A stretch of 64,000 nucleotides of DNA, from positions 25,168,745 to 25,232,744 of the forward strand of contig OY848917.1 in assembly GCA_963693285.1 (NCBI GenBank). Reading direction: 5' to 3'. Below are positions 39,465 to 50,439 of the stretch, piece by piece. A model generated the notes under the pieces. That model saw only the letters and a list, made by a program, of their open reading frames with translations, made no database searches and was not told where the DNA came from. Made by a program: the position numbers and the translations under genes. Position 1 is the first letter of the stretch; the number at the start of each line of letters is the position of its first letter. The DNA comes from Xestospongia muta. Taxonomy: Eukaryota; Porifera; Demospongiae; Haplosclerida; Petrosiidae.

Positions 39465-40230
39465 AAAAAAAACAGGGTGATTCAGCAGACATTGGAGGAC
39501 AGTACTAGCATAGCAATTGCTAGATGTGTTGGTGATACCAGGAGGCTGTAATACTATGTAAAACAGCATGGCTATAATTTTATACCCATTAATACACGTG
39601 TTAGTTTGCGCATGAGTGGACCAGTATTGAAAAAGAGTTAAAAATTAAAAGATAACCTTCTTAGACTAATGGTCGTGTAGTAATTGCAATAATAATTTTA
39701 TTTCACTGCTATAATGACAGAGGACTAGCTTATTAATTGTAATTATTTACCTTTCTGCACTATCATAGCATGTTTTATTAATTATTCAAAGATGACAGTA
39801 AAGTTAGTAGCCATAACTACAGCCCTTGTGACCATTTTCATGGTTTAGCTTAATTAAATTTCATTCTATTCTGTAGCTTTTTCTGATCTGATACTCATTT
39901 CAATTTATCGATTATTTATTTCCATGCTTTTAGTATGTCTCTTAATTTTGTAACTTTTGAATTTTTTTCTACAATTAATCAGTCAACAAAAATAACACTA
40001 CTTTAAGGCTCATTTTAAGTCTTTGTTAAACTAAGTCAATAAGGTAGCTTGAACCAATAAGTACTGATAGTGGAAAAGGTAACAAAGAATGTTAATAAAT
40101 ATTGTTAAATGTATGCTTTTTATATATAAGTAATAAACATATAAATATCAGGGATAATTTTGCATAATTACACCAAAAATTATTATGTTATGTAATTGAC
40201 CAACTATTAATAAGTCAATATCATTCTATA
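39465..40230. other. Unique AT-rich spacer
   Basis: Separates paralogue 3 from the next array remnant and begins with an A9 run. No gene or repeat with a partner in the window was recognised. Confidence 0.4.
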
Positions 40231-40239
40231 GTGTGTGGT

Positions 40240-40900
40240 TTCTTTATGGTAATATAATTCTTCTATGTACTTGTCAGGAGGGCTGCCTACTTCCCATTGA
40301 GGAGCGATTATGACCACACTAAGCTTGATATGAGACAAGAGGCAACAACCATCCAGCAGAATATTTTTTTTATTTCTTGCAATGATATACATCTTATCAG
40401 AAATGTTATTGTTATGCAAAAATTAATACTCATTGTCATTATTTCTGAGTCCATTAAATATTAGCTGTATATAAAAATGAAGTGATATGTACATATATAT
40501 CTCAAATTTGATTGATGTTTCCAAAATTTATACTTTAAACTCATCCTAAGTGACATTAATAAATAATATTTTATGTAGTTTTATTAGGAAGTTATTGCAT
40601 TTATAAAGGCTTTATTGGTTTGTCACTATAAATATAAATGCAGAAAGTGAATGCACTTTGAAAAACTTTAGTAGTCAATAGACACACACTTCCATAAGTT
40701 ATAATCATTCATTGCTTAAAACTAGTAGATTATTATTGACTTTTATCAATATACTTACTCTCAGTACATGTTTATAATGTAAACTATAAACTAAAAATGT
40801 AGTTTGAAAAAGTAAATATGCATTGATAGTGAAAAGTTTACAAAATAATCCTAATAAATATTTTATATGACTTGGATGTTTTGCATTTTAAAGTAATGAA
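40240..40900 (-). pseudogene. FReD-like array remnant: promoter and signal-peptide region only
   Basis: The region 40330-40500 matches the signal-peptide codons, 5' leader and TATA region of the FReD-like genes (compare 26385-26560), but the start codon context is lost. The region 40500-40760 matches the farther upstream flank (compare 26570-26950). The coding body is absent. It marks the other edge of the array. Confidence 0.7.
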
Positions 40901-40947
40901 CATTAAAATATCAGAAAAATACTTGCAAAATTACACAAAAAAATTTT

Positions 40948-42894
40948 TTATATGTTATGACCAATTGTTATTAACTCAGTACCAATGTAAGGTTTCTTTA
41001 ATGTCATCTTGTGATCATGAAGAGCAATAAAATTTACTATATGTTGAGGAAGACTAATAATAGTATATGGTAAACAATGCATTACAATGGATTGCGCAGC
41101 AAGACAAGTCAGAGGATGAGGTAAGTACAATGAACAAAGCATATTATACAATTCGTATTCACCATTTAATATACTCAGGAAGTCTAAACCAAGACCATTA
41201 ACAGCATCAAGGTGTGCTCCATTAGATAACAACATTTTAACAGCTGTTGTTTTGAAAGCTGAAGGCTCAAAGCTAGAACACACATGAAGAGGTCTATTAC
41301 CTTTATTTTGTTCATCAGGATGATTAATGGCTTGATGGCCCCATTTAAGAAGGTTTTGTAGTATTAAGGTTTTAGAATGTCTTAATTCAGTTGTGCACTG
41401 GAAATATAAATCATTACACATCTTAAGAAAAATGTGTATCATAGTGGAACCATCTAATTGATAAAGACTATCAGTGATAAACTCTTTTAGCAAATTCTGT
41501 GCTCTGATGTTTTCTTTTTCACAAACTACCACACAAAAATTTATGATAAAATACAAAATTTCCTCCAAACTACGAAGGCAATTGAGGGTCAGATAAGATT
41601 GGACCTTTACTAACAGAATCTTTAAAAATTGACAGTATGAATACATGTCAATTACTGCACCTTTTCTAATAAGTTTGCTTACATTTCGAACTTCATCACC
41701 AGTCCAGTTAAAAAGTCTAAGTACTTCATCACTGTCATTATAAAAAGGATGGTCAAGATAAAGCTCCACTTTTTTTAAGCACAGTCTCATAGCATGTTCA
41801 AGAATCATGTTTCCCTCTATGTTGTTTCCTGTATTAAAGAAAAAGCCAACATCCATTGTTAGTATTTTATTGTGTACACCAAACATTCGCTCATTAATTA
41901 ATAGTCTTTGGTAATAACTCTCCAGATTATTAAACGATGTATGTAGACGATCTATTTCATATTTTGTACTTATCTCTTTACGATTACCATAAACAGCAGT
42001 CACTTCACTCTGTAAATATACAGGTTTGATTAAACTGGCTTCTAAATACTTTAAACCATTTTTAAGAATTTCCCAATCCATAGGAGTATTTTGCCAATTA
42101 ATCAGACATGCTTCCCACTTACAAACATCAGGGCAAAATGGATGATTCATTAAATACCTCATTGTATTGACAGATCCATCACGTACACATAAATAAAGTG
42201 GACACGGCACATAATTAGGATTCATTGGGTCAGCTGGAGCAAACATTGGAGACATGCCATGAGATATTAGAATTTCAATATGTCCAATATTATCACTGCA
42301 TGCTGCATAATGCATGGCTGTGTAGCCCTCAACCGTTTTTTGATGTGAATTAGCTCCTTTAGATAACAACAACTTGATGATGTCTGAATTATCACGCTTT
42401 CTTGACTTACATGCCAATATTAGGGGACTAAAGCCTTTGTTGTTGGTAATATTGACATCTATATAACAATCAACAAGATACTGTATGACAGATAAATTGC
42501 CATGTTCTACTGCAACACACAAAGGACTTCCCCACTTTGGTGCTGTATGGTATATACTGGCCCCTTTATTAGCTAAGTAATTTAGTAGTTCTATGTTATC
42601 ATTGCTACAGGCAGCTAGAAATGGAGAAACGTTATAAAACACATTTTGCCCTTTTGTTGTTAGTTTGGCACCACAGTTAACATCAAAATAATCTCCAAAT
42701 GTTTCTAGCAAGTACTTGACAATTTCAAGGTGACCATAATATGCTGCTTCAACCAAAGGAGAGGGTATGTCATGAGTAGGAATATAGAACAGTAATCTTG
42801 TATCCAAACTTGTAGATTGTACTTCAGTTAAATTTCCTCGTCTACAAGATGCTATGAAACAATTGTAAGTATCCCAGTTGAACTTGTTAGCCAT
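40948..42894 (-). CDS. FEM1-like ankyrin-repeat protein
   Basis: A 648-residue intronless gene, in the FEM1 length range (about 617-670). The N-terminal half has about six ankyrin repeats with the FEM1 arrangement (SPLVEAAYYGHLEIVKYLLE, then SPFLAACSNDNIELLNYL, SPLCVAVEHGNLSVIQYLVD, SPLILACKS and TAMHYAACSD). A middle helical region resembles the FEM1 TPR-like part. A late ankyrin pair (RPLHVCSSFEPSAFKTTAVK, SNGAHLDAVNGLG) is followed by a C-terminal LTCLAAQSIVMHCLPY that matches the conserved FEM1 end. FEM1 proteins are substrate receptors of CUL2 E3 ubiquitin ligases that read C-terminal degrons, so the same role is likely here. The repeats are divergent compared with vertebrate FEM1, so substrate choice cannot be inferred. 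The first ATG is preceded by a TATATATAG stretch. Confidence 0.85.
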   Translation of the reverse strand: MANKFNWDTYNCFIASCRRGNLTEVQSTSLDTRLLFYIPTHDIPSPLVEAAYYGHLEIVKYLLETFGDYFDVNCGAKLTTKGQNVFYNVSPFLAACSNDNIELLNYLANKGASIYHTAPKWGSPLCVAVEHGNLSVIQYLVDCYIDVNITNNKGFSPLILACKSRKRDNSDIIKLLLSKGANSHQKTVEGYTAMHYAACSDNIGHIEILISHGMSPMFAPADPMNPNYVPCPLYLCVRDGSVNTMRYLMNHPFCPDVCKWEACLINWQNTPMDWEILKNGLKYLEASLIKPVYLQSEVTAVYGNRKEISTKYEIDRLHTSFNNLESYYQRLLINERMFGVHNKILTMDVGFFFNTGNNIEGNMILEHAMRLCLKKVELYLDHPFYNDSDEVLRLFNWTGDEVRNVSKLIRKGAVIDMYSYCQFLKILLVKVQSYLTLNCLRSLEEILYFIINFCVVVCEKENIRAQNLLKEFITDSLYQLDGSTMIHIFLKMCNDLYFQCTTELRHSKTLILQNLLKWGHQAINHPDEQNKGNRPLHVCSSFEPSAFKTTAVKMLLSNGAHLDAVNGLGLDFLSILNGEYELYNMLCSLYLPHPLTCLAAQSIVMHCLPYTIISLPQHIVNFIALHDHKMTLKKPYIGTELITIGHNI

Positions 42895-43020
42895 CGCGCA
42901 AATAGCTATATATAGGGCGTTATTTTGGTTTTGGTCAACGCCTACTTCTTAAACGCACATCCCTTCATCAAACAACATTCATAATAAATAAATATAATTA
43001 TATTCATAGACTTACCAAAG

Positions 43021-43069
<49 letters not shown>

Positions 43070-44538
43070 GACTTCTGTTTACACATGAACCAGAAAAAAC
43101 GATCTTTTAAAACAATTTCCTTAATGTAGACGTTATGTAAGGGTTGGTAGGTGTTGGTAAGGTTTTCTATCATAATGGTCATATCTACATTATTGAGATT
43201 TCTAGTCAGTCTGATAAATTCAGCATCTCAATGTATTTATGGTTCATCTTTCTAATATCATCAAAGTCTAAGACGTGTGTGCAACTATCAAGTCTCATTA
43301 GCTCAATAAATTATTCTTCTCTTATTCTTCATTCCTGCAAGCAGAAAATCATCAGAGAACACAATTTGGTCTTTAAAATCTAATTATTGCAGACAATAAT
43401 TTACTGTTTATGAACTCAAAGAGAAGACCAGGGAAGTGCAACCAAATATAATTTATAAAACCACACTTTTTACAGTAGACTTACGTAATATATACTAAAT
43501 AACAGAGTGGACAACATTGACGATGGCTCAGCTTTGGCTTTAGGATGACATAACAATACCACCAATTGAGATTTATTCCAATTAATAGTACCTTAATATC
43601 AGATTAGTTTAAAGAATGACCACTCATAAAACCATTTCCAAATAGGCGTGCTTATTGGGAAGCTGGAACTGGTTCTAGCAATAATTAATAACAGTATATG
43701 TTTTCACTGCTTACCACATACTTTACTCATGCCAGCAGAAAACATTATACTCTCATTAGAAGGATCAATAGTGTATGTACCACCTTGGTATATGGTAAAA
43801 TAAGCTTATAAACCAAACCATAAATAACAACAGTAAACAAAAGGCTGATAACTATAGAAATATAATTAATTATTTTGAGTTGCAGACCAGACAGAACAAT
43901 CTAGACACTCTCCTTTGGCAAGTCCAAATTCATCATTGATTGGTTGTGAATAGGTTCTCATCACCACTCATGTATCTTTTCCATCACATGACATGAAATA
44001 TAAAAACAATGTAGTATCTTTATGACTGTGTTTTGTGCAGCATATATTAGGACATCTTATTTATTATATGCAAGTTACATAATGTCACTTTTAGCCATGT
44101 CATGTGTATATTGTGATTTATAAAGATTTAATATATAAGTATTTTTGCTCCTGTTCTTGTTTTATTATTCTCTTTACTAGTCAGTTCATCATGTGCTATA
44201 TCTTTAATTAGATATGTTCATTAGCTAATAACTGTAGACTCTCCATATGTAATTGTAGTGTATAAATATAGAAAATACAAGCTTCTCAGAGCTATTGCAA
44301 TATAATTAATTTATGATATCTTTAACTTTCAGTATACACATTATCAGATTCTCTATTTACACACATTTGATAAAATATAATTATTTATAAGAATTGCAAT
44401 TATGTTATAAATCATATACAACAATGATAATCATCTAAAAAAAGGAAAGGCAAAGAATTTTTGTATTAACTACAATATAACAATTTGAGGGAATAACACA
44501 ACTACTGTATTAAAATGTTTAAAAGAGTCTTTCTTTAT
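42895..44538. other. Intergenic region with (TA)n tract
   Basis: Holds a TA microsatellite at 43024-43069 and otherwise AT-rich sequence. The segment 44250-44538 is the 3' flank of vWA gene A and is repeated at 53290-53585. The open frame at 43144-43383 shows no conserved features. Confidence 0.45.
43024..43069. repeat. (TA)n microsatellite
   Basis: An uninterrupted TA run of about 23 units in the upstream flank of the FEM1-like gene. Confidence 0.9.
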
Positions 44539-47244
44539 TTAAAATGTACGATAATTGATAGTTTCACAGAATCGTGGTAGTGGAGTCACATTATCATCAG
44601 CCAATACATGGCATCCTAATTTTGCTATCCTTTCATTACATTCATCAGTACTGGGACAAACTGTAAGGAACAAATTAATAAAAAACATGCCTGAAATTAG
44701 TTATAATAAATGATAACAAATTTATTTATTGTATATAAATCATCAAATTGTGAATATATCAAAATAATTACATTATATAGTTACTTTTCACATTTACCTG
44801 AACTAGTTGTATCTCCAAGTGTTGTGCTCAAAGTGAATGTGTTGTTAGATTGAAGGCCTTCTATGGATAGAAAAACATTACCTGTTGTGTTTGATGGTGA
44901 ACCAGTTTGACGACGTCGACGATTACTTTGTGAATCAAATACTGACTGACGTAACTCAGGGCTTATAAAGAAATCTATATCAGTAGTGGTACTTTGGATT
45001 GAGAAATCAGCTGTCAACAAAGTAGGATTTTGTACTGAAAATGATCCATAAATTAACAATTGTCCAGATACAATAACAAATTTTATTGTGAGACCTTCAA
45101 CAGGAAAGGCATATTGTAGCAAACGGAACTCACTCACACCAAGACTTGTTATCACACTAACATTAACAGAAGCAATGGCTGGAGCTATTTGAGATAAAGT
45201 ATAATATTCTGACTAGAACTTTAATGTATATACTTACTAGTACAAGCTGTTGTTTGTAGTGGGAGCAGTTGTGCAGCAAATTGACTTGGAGAGAAATTTG
45301 AGATAAGAAAGACATTGCTAGAACTAGAAGCTATGACATTCAGTTCATCGACATTGACACCACTTCCAATACCAAATGAGTATACTATTATATTATTAGC
45401 TGCATGAATTGCCTGTGCAGCTTGAGCAGTTGAAGATTGTGAATTGGATAATCCATCAGTAAAAACTATGGCTACTCGAGGGACTCCTTGACTTGCACGA
45501 GAATTACTAAAGGCAGTTTCTAAAAGATTTAAGGCTAAATGTGTAGCTGTTCCTCCACCAGTATAAACAATATTATCAATGGAAGTATTAAGCTGTGAAG
45601 CATTGTTAACTGAACCAAGTGGAATTACAATAGAAGCTGAACTTGCAAATCGTATAACTCCAACACGTGTTTTGTCAGCTCCAATTTCAAAGCTGGAAAT
45701 AATGCTTTTGACAAAGTCCTTCATTGTTACAAAGTTTGAGGAACCAACACTTCCAGAAGCATCCAATACAAAGACAATGTCAAGACCAGCATTACAACCT
45801 ATATGCATACAAAATGGATATGAAAATTAAACAACAAAAACATGATTGTCTACCTCCAAGAAGATCTTTTAAAGTCTGAAGCAGTTGACGTGTTACTAAT
45901 TGTACAGCATATGATATCCAATCATCAACAAAGGACAAGAAACTATCAGCTATTTGTCTGGTACATGTTGTAGCTGCATTGAGAATCTAAATATGTGATC
46001 ATTATAGAATTTATAATCATATGTCTCAAACCTGTTGAATTCCTTGCTTATTCCAGAAATCGTTGCTAGACAAAACTTCAGAGGCAAGACAGTTCAAGCT
46101 GATGTTACTCAAAAGAATATCATTACAATATCCATTGTCAGTATAACAGGATGAATGACTATCAAAAGCAAATGTCTGTAATTCACTGCATGTTCCATTT
46201 GAGCTATAGACATTACTGTTCAGGATGGCTTGCATGAGACAAATCTGAGTACTATTAATCCATGATTGTCCCTGTATATAAGACATTAATAAAGTTGTAA
46301 GTATTACTTATAATAATTTATAATTAAGAAGTACATTTGATTGTATTTTCTAATAACTACTTGGATGTGTTCAGTTCAATGTGTCATAAGTCTATACACA
46401 GTTATAGTAAATCTATTACAAAACACATTCAACGAACATAACAGCATATAAATATTTTGTACTTGTTTACTGGTCTTATAACATTATACATATATACCTA
46501 GTATGTACCAGTAACAATTATAACCACAGATGGAATTTAATCTAAAATCCATATTAGGTGTGTTAGTAAGTGAAATAAAAAGTATTTAAAATTATTAGTT
46601 TGTAAACTGATTATTATAAGTGAGGAATTATGATTGGCTAATTAATATAAAAGTGAAGAATGATTATTAACTAAATAATATAAGTGAGGAATGATAATAT
46701 GTATATATATGGTATGATGTCTGTTTACCAATCCTAATCATCACTACATAGAAAATGAAAAGTAATAAGGCATATGTAACTGAAGTAACAAGTTAATGTG
46801 TTAAACCACAATGTTTTTATGTAATATAGTATAAGTAAAGTGTTAATTACTGCTAACGCATGTTGATACCAGGTTCATTAACACATAATTATTCAAACCA
46901 CACTTATTTAATATTACATAGTTAATAAAATTCCTTTCGACAAGTGTATTACATATTATGTATTTAAAAGACACATGTATCACTATTAGCAGTGACGAGG
47001 AATGAATGAATAAGTCTTACAGTACAGTACTTACTGTAGATATGAAGCAGCTTTGTTTGTTTGTAAATTGACGACAATACCTGTCACCATAGGCAAGAGG
47101 ATATCCATTAGTACCACATTGAATTCTTGCTTCTACACACTGAGTGTAAAAGTCACAGTTACCAGTATTAGCAAGAGCTGTACAGTCCTGAGCTTTGATA
47201 ATAGCTGCTAAGTAGAACACCACTGCAAGCAGAAGTAACTTCAT
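44539..47244 (-). CDS. Secreted von Willebrand factor A protein, gene A
   Basis: Six exons on the - strand: 47244-47035, 46271-46032, 45986-45854, 45798-45238, 45184-44798 and 44660-44539. All borders are GT-AG with matching phases, giving about 550 residues. Exon 1: signal peptide MKLLLLAVVFYLA and a Cys-rich start (NCDFYTQCVEARIQCGTNGY). Exons 2-3: a helical Cys-rich region (QICLMQAILN, CYTDNGYCNDILL). Exon 4: vWA domain with a full metal-ion site (DASGS, GGGT, FTDG). Exon 5: a beta-rich region with a furin-type RRRR site. Exon 6: a short Cys-bearing tail. A Met at 47256 is in frame, but a TATAAAA at about 47278-47284 puts the transcript start near 47250, favouring 47244. The stop overlaps an AATAAA. 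The complete MIDAS suggests divalent-metal-dependent binding outside the cell; the partner is unknown. Gene B is nearly identical. Confidence 0.85.
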
Positions 47245-47276
47245 GTTGAAATGCAATGTTTGCTGTTTGCATGCAC

Positions 47277-47286
47277 TTTTATAAAA
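47277..47286 (-). promoter_or_regulatory. TATA box of vWA gene A
   Basis: The palindromic TTTTATAAAA stands 33-42 bp before the second in-frame Met of exon 1. Since metazoan initiation lies about 30 bp downstream of TATA, the first Met (47256) probably falls outside or at the edge of the mRNA. Confidence 0.55.
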
Positions 47287-47318
47287 GAGAAGACAGGAAG
47301 TTAAATACCATATTATTA

Positions 47319-47582
47319 CCGTATACCGGGATTTATTAGCGACGATAAAATTTGGCGGAATTGTAAAATTTTATAATTGGCGAGATTAAATTTGACGAAT
47401 TTAGTACATGTCTTGTTACCACACCCACTTTAGCCATCCAGCAACAATGTTTCACGTGTACAAAATAAAAATTGTGGGCGTGGCGACTACGTGAAAAATT
47501 TTGACGGTTATTTATTTGGCGATTTTTTGAAATTCCCCAATTCGCCAAATTTTATCGGTCGCCAATAAATCCCGGTATACGG
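47319..47582. mobile_element. TIR MITE (CCGTATACCGGG ends), 264 bp
   Basis: Long imperfect terminal inverted repeats of about 45 bp start with CCGTATACCGGGATTTATT. The next stretch of each arm contains AAAATTTGGCG-type sequence. TA is present on both sides (47317-47318 and 47583-47584). Non-coding; the open frame read across it is a by-product. It sits about 35 bp upstream of the TATA box of vWA gene A. Confidence 0.8.
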
Positions 47583-48289
47583 TATATGCAATTTTCTAGA
47601 ATTGAATACAGGAAATTAAAATATGATTGTGATTGTCAGTACATGTACTTTATTTTTTGTGTTCACTGGAAGCGTCAATGTCTAATCCTTCTAGAAAGTA
47701 AAAGACATCAGGTAGAGAAACTTCAAAGACGTTCCCAAGTATGTTCAGTAAAATCTGATTAAACTTAATCAATAGTCATAGATCTCTTGACACATGGTAA
47801 TCTAACAGATAAAAAATTAGCCATCAACGTTTTTTTGCCAAATTTTACACATCATTATTGGGAGCACTGGACCTTACAGTCCTAACTTCAGGATGATGAT
47901 GATATTATAAGAGAAAGTACTGAAATTAAGATAAAGAAGAAAGCACCAGGGCCGAACTAAACATGGAGAAGTGGAGACAGGAGAGTTCAAAAAAAGATGG
48001 ATTAGGCAATCTTTGTATCAACAGCAACATGAACTCTAATTATCTTTGTTATTAGTCAGAACAAAAACTCATAGTACCAATAGCAGCATAGATAATAGAG
48101 GGAATGATAATGTGTATATATATATGGTATGATGTCTGTTTACCAATGCTAACCATCACCACATAAAAAAAGAAAAGTAATTAATATGAGTGATACGTAG
48201 CTGAAGTAGCAAATTAATGTGTTGAAAAGACACATGTATCATTATATTACCATTGTAGAGGAATGGATGAGTAAGTCTTACAGCACAGC

Positions 48290-48730
48290 ACAGTACTTGC
48301 TGTAGATGCGAAGCAGCTTTGCTTGTCTGTGAAATTGACCACAATACCTGTCACAATAGGTAAGAGGATATCTGTAGTATGTTCACTAAAATACATATAT
48401 GGTTTTTGTAAACTTGTTTTAAATAGGCCAAATGAATTCTTTTAGCACCAATTTCTGTTAACAAATCTTTATTCTCATGTCTTTTCTTATTCTACTGGTA
48501 TTTAAGTGACTCTCTGATGTTGTTGAAACAGTTAATAAAAATAAACAGATTTTAAGTTGATATCTATGTGAAGTTTACAAGATATCACAATATCCATTAG
48601 TACCACATCTTGCCTCTATGCAATTAGTGTAAAAGTCACAATTCCCATTATTAGCTAGAGCTGTACAGTCTGAGCTTTGACAGTAGCTGCTAAGTAGAAC
48701 ACCACTGTAAGCAGAAGTAGCTTCATATTT
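48290..48730 (-). pseudogene. vWA-family pseudogene: first exon split by an insertion
   Basis: The signal-peptide and Cys-rich exon 1 is present as 48587-48727 and 48296-48375, split by about 210 bp of unrelated AT-rich sequence. A one-base deletion shifts the frame within the mature N-terminus (near 48672). Flanking promoter and intron 1 sequences are also duplicated. Exons 2-6 of this copy are absent. Confidence 0.75.
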
Positions 48731-48779
48731 AAATGCAATGTTGTTTCTCAGTTGCATGCACTTTTATAAAAGAAAGATA

Positions 48780-49600
48780 GGAGGAGTTAATTCTGTGATG
48801 TTCTATCATTATTTTAAGTTGATTATCTAGTATAGTTGCAGACAATTTTGTCATTCATTAATCTCCTTCATTTTTACTGCTAAAACTGATATGTCACTTC
48901 AACATATGAATTTGTTGTGTTAGTTTCATAACTATTGTATATGGTACTGTAGGAGGACATGAGAGGGAAGGAGTGTGAATCGCCCACGCTTTTGGAGGTA
49001 ATTCAGTTATGTTACTGGATATACATTAATTAGACACTACATGGCTAGTAAATAGGCTGTTAATTTTGTGACTAAGTAAGCGACATTTGCAAGAACTTTG
49101 TAAGAATGGTTGATATGTGTGTGCTTTGTTATTACTATATATTTGTGTATAATTTCTGTTTTGTTAAAAAAATTAATTTTCTCATGATCAACAGTTAACA
49201 TTTTGTTCATTTATTATAAAAACAAATTGCTTTGTTAAATATTAACATATAATATATACTGTCTTGATCACAAGAATTGATGACCATTCACAGATCTGAC
49301 ACAATGTGACAGAACTCACGTTCCTAAGCTAGGAGACCTTTAATTTCTGGAAAGCTAGGTTTGATGTATCCATGCTAAAGAGAAACTGCTAGCAAGCAAC
49401 ATCATTGTAAAAACTGATGGTTGAGTTAACCAAAATATGGTTATACAGTTTGCATTTAATTTACACATCATACTGTTTTCATTTCTAACATAGTATCAAA
49501 TTGACTAAACAATCAATTACCTAGAATCCATATTTAGTTTGATAGTAATTGAAATAAACAATTAGTTAGAAATATTAGTTTATAAAAATAATTAATATGA
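48780..49600. repeat. Duplicated upstream flank of the vWA genes
   Basis: About 700 bp matches the upstream flank of gene B (56330-57000; shared blocks include GAGAGGGAAGGA and TTGATGACCATTCACAGATC). No gene is seen in it. Confidence 0.6.
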
Positions 49601-49758
49601 CCAAGGAATGATAATGTGTATACATATATGGTATGATGTCTGTTAACAATCCTAACCATCACCAAATATAAAAGAAAAATATTGAGTGATATGTAACTCA
49701 AGTAACAAATTAATACATTAAAAGAATGACAGCTATTAGTAATGAATGAGTAAATCAT

Positions 49759-49797
49759 ACAGTACAGTACAGTACAGTATAGTACAGTACAGTACTT
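49759..49797. repeat. (ACAGT)n microsatellite
   Basis: About seven pentamers, one with a substitution, at the splice-donor side of a first-exon remnant. The intact gene has only two such units here (47020-47030), so this is a local expansion. Confidence 0.8.
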
Positions 49798-50380
49798 ACT
49801 GTAGATATGAAGCAGCTTTGCTTGTTTGTGAAATGACGACAATACTTGTCACCATAGGCAAGAGGATATCCAGTTGTACCTTGTATGAGAAATCAGCTGT
49901 CAACACAGTGTTGTGTCAAAGTGTTGTGCTCAAGAGAATGTGCTGTTAGCTTGAAGGCCTTCAATGGATAGAAAAACATTACCTGTTGTGTTTGATGGTG
50001 AACCACTTTAAAGACGTTGACGATTATTTTGTGAATCAAACACTGACTGACGTAAGTTAGGGCTTATAAAAAAATCTATACCAGTAGTGGTACCTTGGAT
50101 TGAGAAATCAGCTGTCAATGAAGTAGGATTTTATACTGAAAGTGATTCATAAATTAACAATTGTCCAGATACAATAACAAATTTTAACTTGAAACCTTCA
50201 ACAGGAAAGACTTATTTTAGCAAACAGAACTCAATCATACCAAGACTTCTAACATTGAATGAGAAATCACAGTTACAAGCATTTACTAGAGCAATACAGC
50301 CCTGTGGTTTGAGAGTAAATGTTAAGAAGAACACCACTGCAGACAGGAGTAGATCTACGCTTATGTTATGTCAATTATGT
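49795..50380 (-). pseudogene. vWA-family pseudogene: exon 1 and exon 5 pieces joined
   Basis: The 3' half of exon 1 (49797-49880) is joined directly to exon 5 sequence (49880-50260), then to the 5' half of exon 1 (50265-50345) and its promoter. The exon 5 part has lost the reading frame. Exons 2, 3, 4 and 6 are missing, so internal deletion and rearrangement have occurred. Confidence 0.75.
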
Positions 50381-50439
50381 GCACTTTTAAGAAGGAAAGA
50401 CAGGAAGTTAATCTTGTAATGGTTTCTGGATTAAGGAAA

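Noticed and set aside
39464..39490. A9 tract as the poly(A) tail of a retroposed copy
   Set aside because: The A tract sits at the junction nearest the gene without a recognisable element body or target duplication.
43144..43383. 79-codon + strand frame
   Set aside because: No start context, motif or conservation; low-complexity AT-rich sequence.
47336..47548. 70-codon frame on the - strand
   Set aside because: It lies wholly inside the inverted-repeat element at 47319-47582.
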